From positions 391,687 to 455,686 of the forward strand of contig JACKQL020000045.1 of assembly GCA_018296165.2 (NCBI GenBank): a stretch of DNA of 64,000 bases. The letters run 5' to 3'. The notes beneath the pieces were generated by a model, which was not told where the DNA came from, made no database searches, and saw only the letters and a program-made list of their open reading frames with translations. Origin of the DNA: Termitomyces sp. T153. Its lineage: Eukaryota > Basidiomycota > Agaricomycetes > Agaricales > Lyophyllaceae. The position numbers were made by a program, and so were the translations under genes. How positions within the stretch are numbered: the first letter of the stretch is position 1; the number at the start of each line of letters is the position of its first letter. Of this stretch, positions 58,384-64,000 are shown one piece after another.

Positions 58384-60342
58384 CTACACCCACCCCTCAC
58401 TACACTTCTTATCAGGTCTCCTACTATTCCTCCCCCTACACTCCAACTTTCCACAATCCTGACACCCATTCACACAAAAGCTCCTGCCTCCCTTACCCTT
58501 ACAATCCTGGCTGCCGCATTTACAACAATGTCGCGGACTGCGCTTGCTCGAGTCCATCATGCCCGTCGTACCACCCACGCTAACGCCAACGCCAACGCCA
58601 ACGATGCCCGTGCTCATGCCTACGACGCCCGAGGACGCGTCCTCTGCGAACGGGTACGGACGCTTGAGACTCCCAGGCGCGGACGGCCCAGCCGTACTCG
58701 GCACGGGCGTCGCGGTCGCGGTCTCACGCGCAGGTGCAGCGCCCGCCCCGGCCGTAGACACAGACGGGGGCGTCGTAGAAGCTCCGGATATCGAAGGCGT
58801 CGCCACCGCGGGCGGGAAGAACGGGTACGTGCCGTACGGGTAGCTCACGAGTGATTTGATGTAGTCGAACGTTGTGGATGCGCCTGGGTTAGGGGGGCTT
58901 TTGAGTTGCTGCTGCGACTGTGGCTGGGGGGTGGAGCTGCTCGTGGTGTTGCTTGCGCTCGGAGGGGGTGCGGTTGACCCGCTGGCGCTGGCGCTCGATG
59001 GAGGTGCAGGTGCAGGCGGTGCAGAGCCGCTGTTGGCTTTCCACGCGTCAGTGTACGCATCGATAAAGGTCTGCACAAAAGCCTGGACCGTTCAGCATCG
59101 CCTCGACGTATGATGAACAAAAGCAATACTTACCTCGCCTTCCTGGGCGCCGGCGGCACCTGCGCCTGGCCCTGCGTCATCTGCAGGAGCGTCCTCGTGC
59201 TGCGCATCCGCGTCCCCCTCTGGCATGGGCTTGCAGGTACCGGACGGGGCCCCCTGGCGCAGCACGGGCTCGTCCTCTGGCACGCCCCGCTGGACGGCCT
59301 CGACGAGCTGCAAAATGACGTCCCTGCCCATGCCAGCCCTCAAACACGCCCTGACAAGATTCCAGAGACTCCGACTGACGCCCAAGGGGCCCCAGTTCCA
59401 TATATTGGGGCCGCAGCCGGCGTCTGCGTCTGCGTACATGAGACGGGCGGGGAACTCGTCTTTGAGTTTTGCGGGGAGAGCGCGGAAGATGGAGGCGTCT
59501 GTACTGGCGAATCTGCGGCCGTCGGGGAAGGTGGAGAGACAGTGTGTTGAGCGGCAGATGTATTCGCAGCCGATGATGAAGAAGGGTTTCTCGATGTCGT
59601 AGATTTTGACGGGGCCGCTGGAGATGCGGCCGCGGTTTGCGAGGGGGGTGGCGCAGCTTGGGCAGGCGATGCCGTTGAATACGAGCGGCTGGGGGTCCCA
59701 GTAGAGAAAACGGTGCTCAGAGGGCGTGCGTGCGGTGCTGGCGCTGGCTGTGAGGCTGAAGTAGGCCGGCGAAGAGGGCAGCCAGAAAGTCTTGAGGATG
59801 CTGTAGAGCGACGGGATGGGCTGGGACGCGTTGGACACGGGCGTGAGCGAGTTGAGGTGCGATTTGAACGCCTCCTCGACGCTTGGCCCCGCGCTGGAGA
59901 CTGGATTGGGCGCTGCCAGCGACGACAGCAGGACGCCCAGGAAACCGTTCGCGTTGGTGCGCGCGAGCCCGGCCCAGTCGTCTGTCGGCTGCAGCGTCGG
60001 GTCAATCGCGTACGCAAATGGCTGCGACGCCCAGCCTGCCGCCGCCGCCGCCGCCGCCGTCGTCGCCGCTGCCTGCTTCGCCCGCGGTCGCGACGGCCCC
60101 ACCGACCCAGCAGGGAACCCGTCCTTGCGGGGCCGCCCAACAGGCCGCTTTACCTTGGGCACAAGCGCTTCGCCCTTCTTGGTGCTCCCCTTGGGCCGGC
60201 CTGGTCTGCGCTTCGGCGGGGCCTCGCTGGCCGCTGTCGTCGGCGGCGCTGGAGGAGGCCCACTGTCAGCACTGGCGGCTGGCGGCTCTTGAAACGCCCC
60301 GTTCGGCATGTTCGACATTTCCATTATGCGGCCTGCGGTCAA
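58384..60342 (-). CDS. AT-hook protein with DUF6729-type domain and Cys-rich C-terminus
   Basis: Exons 60342-59134 and 59082-58384, a 51-bp intron, phase 0, 635 residues. Two AT-hooks (KRRPGRPKG at residues 44-52 and KRPVGRPRKDG at 65-75) predict minor-groove DNA binding. The middle (about 200-330) reads FLYWDPQPLVFNGIACPSC then KIYDIEKPFFIIGCEYICRS and PDGRRFASTDASIFRALP, a Cys-containing domain I recognise as DUF6729, common in agarics. The C-terminal exon is Ser/Pro/Ala-rich and ends in a Cys cluster (CCKCGSQDC..CVNGCQDCGKLEC), likely zinc-binding. Probably a nuclear DNA-associated protein. GC-rich. Start may instead be Met7 or Met9. Confidence 0.82.
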
Positions 60343-60985
60343 CGGAAAAAATTCGATAATTTTGTCATTTTTTTAGGCGACGCTCACCGACTACGTGGCT
60401 GCAAAATCTGCGTAATTATCGCGCGCTGCGGGCAGTTTTTTCCTGCAGACCCTGCGAGATCAACAGAAAAGTACTTTTAAACGCCAACTGGAATCTGCGC
60501 ACGGAGAATTATTCCTGTGTCTGCGGGTTTTTGTTATCCAGGGAAGTTATCTGAAACATATGTCCAATTGGGTAACCGTGAGACACAGCGCTTTTTTCAG
60601 GCGGCGACGGTCGGAGACTGAATGTGCTGGTTTTAACCCGGTATTTTTTCTTTATTCTTGCGTTGCCTTTAAATTTCGCAGGTGAGTTGGTGTTTCTTCG
60701 TTTTCTTTTTCTTCTTTCTGTCTGCATGACGATCCTTCACCGAAAGCTTAGGAAGTGCCGTCCGAAGCGCTCCCCTGACGGGTGAGAGCCGCGTCGAAAC
60801 TCGGTTCTCTGATTTTTTTTCTCGTCCAGCCATTGCAAAACGCTATACTGACTTATCCTCACACAGGACATTATGTAGACAATTTAGTATCTTAAACATT
60901 CTAGTGTCGAGCCGAGTCCCGAGAAATGTCTTTGAATAGATTCTATAATAAAACCGCGTCTGCATCTGTCTGTCGTTCTCCCACC
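60343..60985. promoter_or_regulatory. Shared divergent promoter region
   Basis: 643 bp between the AT-hook gene (minus) and the transketolase gene (plus). A TATA-like TCTATAATAAAACC lies about 40 bp before the plus-strand ATG, which has a good start context (CCACCATGC). The frame at 60509-60727 (-) is Lys/Arg-rich and not supported as a gene. Confidence 0.45.
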
Positions 60986-63544
60986 ATGCAGTTCCCCATC
61001 GATCTCTCCAAGTTTGACACAAAGTGCGTGTGCTCGCTGTCTGCGACGGCGACGACGGGCGGTTGACCTCGTGCAGACTCGCTCTTGACCCCAGCAAGCC
61101 CAAGTTGACGGCAGAACAGAAAAAAGCCCTTGCAGCCAACATCCAGCTCTTCCGCGATGCCATCGTGCTCTTCACCGCAACCGGCGCTGCGCGTGGCGTC
61201 AGCGGCCACACTGGTAGCCCTTTTCCTTCCAGCGTCTCCTGCTCTGATTTCGTGTTTCCAGGTGGCGCCTACGACACTGCGCCAGAAGTCTGTATTCTCC
61301 TGGCGCTCTTCAACCATTCCAGCAAATTCTACCCAGTCATCTTTGACGAAGCTGGTATGTATGCTTACTCTCTAATTTATTTCACCTTACACCGCCAGGC
61401 CACCGCGTCGCAACGCAATACCTCCTCGCCGCTCTCGAGGGCTCCATCCCCGCCGCACACCTCCTGCACTACCGCGAAGCAAACTCCAAGCTCCCTGGCC
61501 ACCCCGAGCTCGGTCTCACACCAGGCGTCAAATTCTCCTCAGGGCGCCTCGGGCACATGTGGTGCGTATCGCCTTGTATACATACATCACCACCAACACC
61601 AAACGCAGGCCCCTCGTGAACGGCGTCGCCTTTGCCAACCGCTCCCGCACCGTCTTCTGTCTTGGCTCTGACGGCTCCCAGCAAGAAGGCAACGACGCAG
61701 AAGCCGCGCGCCTCGCCGTCGCCCAGAACCTCAACGTCAAGCTCATCATCGACGATAACGACGTCACCATCGCCGGGCACCCGTCGCAGTATCTCGGCGG
61801 GTACAGCGTCGCCAAGACGCTCGAGGGCCACGGGCTCCGCGTCGTGCGCGCCAGCGGCGAGGATCTCGACGACGTATGGGCGGGCATCACGAATCTCGTC
61901 GCATCCGACGGGCCGGCTGCCTGTACGTCCACGTTCCCCCAGCTCCCCAACTCCCAACTAACCAACCCCCAGTGGTCCTCAACCGCACAATGGCGCCAGG
62001 CATCCCCGACATTGAAGGGTCCACGCACGGCCACGACGTCATCCCCGTCAAATCCGCATTAGCCTACTTCCACAAACGCGGTGGATTCCCAGACTTTTCA
62101 GAGCTCTACTCTTCCATCAAAGCCGCCGCGCAGCCGTACACATACCTCGGATCCACAAAAGAAGTCGGTGCGACGCGCGTTATTTTCGGGGAGGCGGTCA
62201 ATATCGTGCTCGATACGCTTTCCAAGGAAGACGCCGCCCAGCGCGTGATGGTCATCGACAGCGATCTCGAGGGGTCCACGGGTCTTAAAGTCATTCATCA
62301 GAAACACCCCGAGGTGTTCGTGCCGAGCGGGATCATGGAGCGCGGCAACTTTTCCGCCGCCGCGGGCTTTGGGTTCGAGAAGGGCAAAGTCGGCGTGTTT
62401 TCGACCTTTTCGGCCTTTTTGGAGATGGTCATTAGTGAGGTTACAATGGCGAGGTTGAATAACTGTAACGTGCTTTGTCATTTCTCGCATTCGGGAGGTG
62501 GGTCCGGTTATTTCTTTTCTATTCTGTTCGTTTGACAGACTCGTGTGCAATGTGCAATGTCATACAGTCGACGAGGTGCGTTCTGCCTAAACAACCAAAC
62601 AAAAAACATAACGAACTCTAACACCCACCCCCCTAGATGGCCGACAACACCTGCCACTTCGGCATCAACTCCCTCTTCGCCGACAATGGTCTCTCCGACA
62701 CGCATTCCGCGCTCTACTTCCCCGCCGACGGCCAACAAATGATCGCCATCATCAAAAAAATCTTCTTCGACCCCGGCCTGCGCTTCGTCTTCTCCACGCG
62801 CTCCAAGGTCCCCTGGCTCCTCCGCCCCGACGGCTCGCGCGTCTTTGACGACGCGTACGAGTTCCACCCGGGCAAGGACGAGGTGCTCCAGGAGGGCAAG
62901 GACGGGTACGTCGTTGCATGTGGGGAGATGGTGTATAGAGCTTGGGATGCGGTGTTGAGGATTAGGAACGAGGGTATGGATGTAGGGTTGGTTAATAAGC
63001 CGTGTTTGAATATGGTTGATGAAAAGGTGCGAAGTCGTCCGTCGTGTGTGTGTGTGTGCAGGTTCTGATTCATTACTTCAGGTGATGCAAATGATCGGAA
63101 AGAGCCCGTTCGTGCTCGTCGTTGAGTCGTTCAACCAAAAGACAGGCGTAAGCTTCACCTCCTTCCTTCGTTTACAATGGAGATTCTAGATTCTTACACC
63201 CAGCTCGGCTCTAAATTCGGCACTTGGCTCCTCGAACGTCGTCTCACGCCCAAATACGGCTACATCGGCACCACTCGCGAAGGTTCGCATTCTTATCCTT
63301 TTTTCCCTCCCTCCCTCTCTCTCTCTCTCTCTACATCCCAATCCTAACACATCACCTAGGATGCGGAGGTCTATGGGAGCAGATCCCATACCAGGGTCTC
63401 GATCCAGAGTGTAAGTGCCCTCCCTTCCCTCCTCACTGACAACGGCGGTGTGTGCTGAGTGCGACTTTTTTTTTCGTAGCGATCGTGTCGAAGATTAAGC
63501 AGCTTGTGGCTTATGAGGGTACTTTTTATTCTAGTGTTGGGTGA
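60986..63544 (+). CDS. Transketolase-family (thiamine diphosphate) enzyme, twelve exons
   Basis: Exons 60986-61023, 61077-61213, 61262-61354, 61399-61561, 61609-61922, 61973-62497, 62568-62575, 62637-63026, 63082-63147, 63204-63282, 63360-63410, 63480-63544 join in phase to 642 residues. The cofactor site shows GSDGSQQEGNDAEAARLAV followed by LIIDDNDVTIAGHPSQYL (GDG..N-type motif). The pyrimidine-binding half has IMERGNFSAAAGFGFEKGKV and VDEMADNTCHFGINSL. Such enzymes move two-carbon units between sugar phosphates, though this subgroup is shorter than canonical transketolase and its substrate is not certain. Exon 7 is only 8 nt and encodes the centre of VDE. Strongly C-biased third positions suggest high expression. 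Confidence 0.88.
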
Positions 63545-64000
63545 TTGATTTGATTGTTTGATTTGCTTTTGGACGTTTAAGGTTGACTGGTTGAATGTGG
63601 GTGCGACTTGCTTGGAGGCGGAGAGGGGTGAAGCGTAATCGACCAACCCGACCAACCGACCAAGTGATTGATGTGTGTTTTGATGGAATGGGAAGAGAAG
63701 GATGTATTGATAGGTGTTGTGATGTTGTATGAATGAATGTTGTAAAAATGGACTTGTAATATCATTTCATTGTCAGGATTATGGAATTTCTATGGCTATC
63801 CGCAATCCTAAGCAGATGGAAATAGCAAGGGGGTGGGTGAACTTTGTGGAGTGGAGAAGTGATGAGGAGAGGGATTCGAATGGAGCGCGGCGAACTTGGA
63901 GGTGGAGTGGAGAAGTGATGAGGAGACTCTAGAATTCGCGTGGAGAAAGGAGTCAACCCTCGAATTCGAGTTCCTTTCCATCGTCTCCGAGACGAGTCCC
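63545..64000. other. Downstream flank with a short direct repeat
   Basis: Region 3-prime of the transketolase gene. It contains two copies of GTGGAGTGGAGAAGTGATGA at about 63847 and 63902. No gene recognised. The window ends here. Confidence 0.5.

Noticed and set aside
59110..60480. Long plus-strand frames opposite the AT-hook gene
   Set aside because: They are antisense shadows in GC-rich coding sequence, rich in Arg and Ala with no domain. The minus strand has AT-hooks and conserved motifs.
60509..60727. 72-codon Lys/Arg-rich frame in the divergent promoter
   Set aside because: Low-complexity composition from T-rich promoter sequence with no motif or coding bias.
61469..62034. Minus-strand frames of 160-170 codons
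   Set aside because: Antisense to transketolase-family exons 4 and 5, which carry the cofactor motif on the plus strand.

Overview
The window is nuclear DNA of a filamentous fungus, most likely a mushroom-forming basidiomycete (Agaricomycetes). Host genes are split by many 45-90 bp GT..AG introns, F-box and BTB families of basidiomycete type are present, and the transposons (chromodomain Ty3/gypsy, Helitron, Tc1/mariner) match those common in such genomes. No bacterial features are seen. Placement below class level is not possible from sequence reading alone.

Layout. 1-16460 is an AT-rich, CpG-poor transposon island. It holds a decayed, internally deleted Helitron (4163-8977), several members of a hairpin-ended Helitron-like cargo family (named here elements A, B, C and D), and a coding-poor LTR element arranged LTR-internal-LTR-internal-LTR (11607-14548, target duplication CCAAA) inserted in a BTB cargo gene. 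16461-24600 is a gene island: a doubtful small gene, a Ser-rich unknown, an F-box protein, a C2H2 zinc-finger regulator, cyanase and the LYR protein SDHAF3. 24601-31203 is a second transposon island with a Tc1/mariner element (25331-26866, TA duplication) and element C (29034-31203). 31204-37125 is a second gene island with a DUF1479 dioxygenase-like gene and a divergent beta-tubulin. 37126-58200 is a third, large island of minisatellites, tandem duplications and nested retrotransposons: one gypsy element (44162-54427) is interrupted by a complete chromovirus-type gypsy element (45435-51537, target duplication GAAGA). 58200-64000 is GC-rich and gene-dense, with an AT-hook/DUF6729 protein and a divergently transcribed transketolase-family gene.

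The host genes do not form one pathway. They look like ordinary housekeeping and regulatory loci separated by methylation-decayed transposon islands. The most unusual material is the hairpin-ended element family. Its members carry host-type ubiquitin-adaptor genes (F-box joined to a nucleotidyltransferase-like GS..DxD motif, or BTB), and in two places the F-box gene is paired with a small retropepsin-like gene whose expected DSG/DTG triad reads DPN. A head-to-tail junction of two members 1,000 bp apart also shows strongly position-dependent CpG loss.

Limits: splice sites were assigned by eye from phase and protein-family continuity, and protein family names come from motif recognition without database searches.
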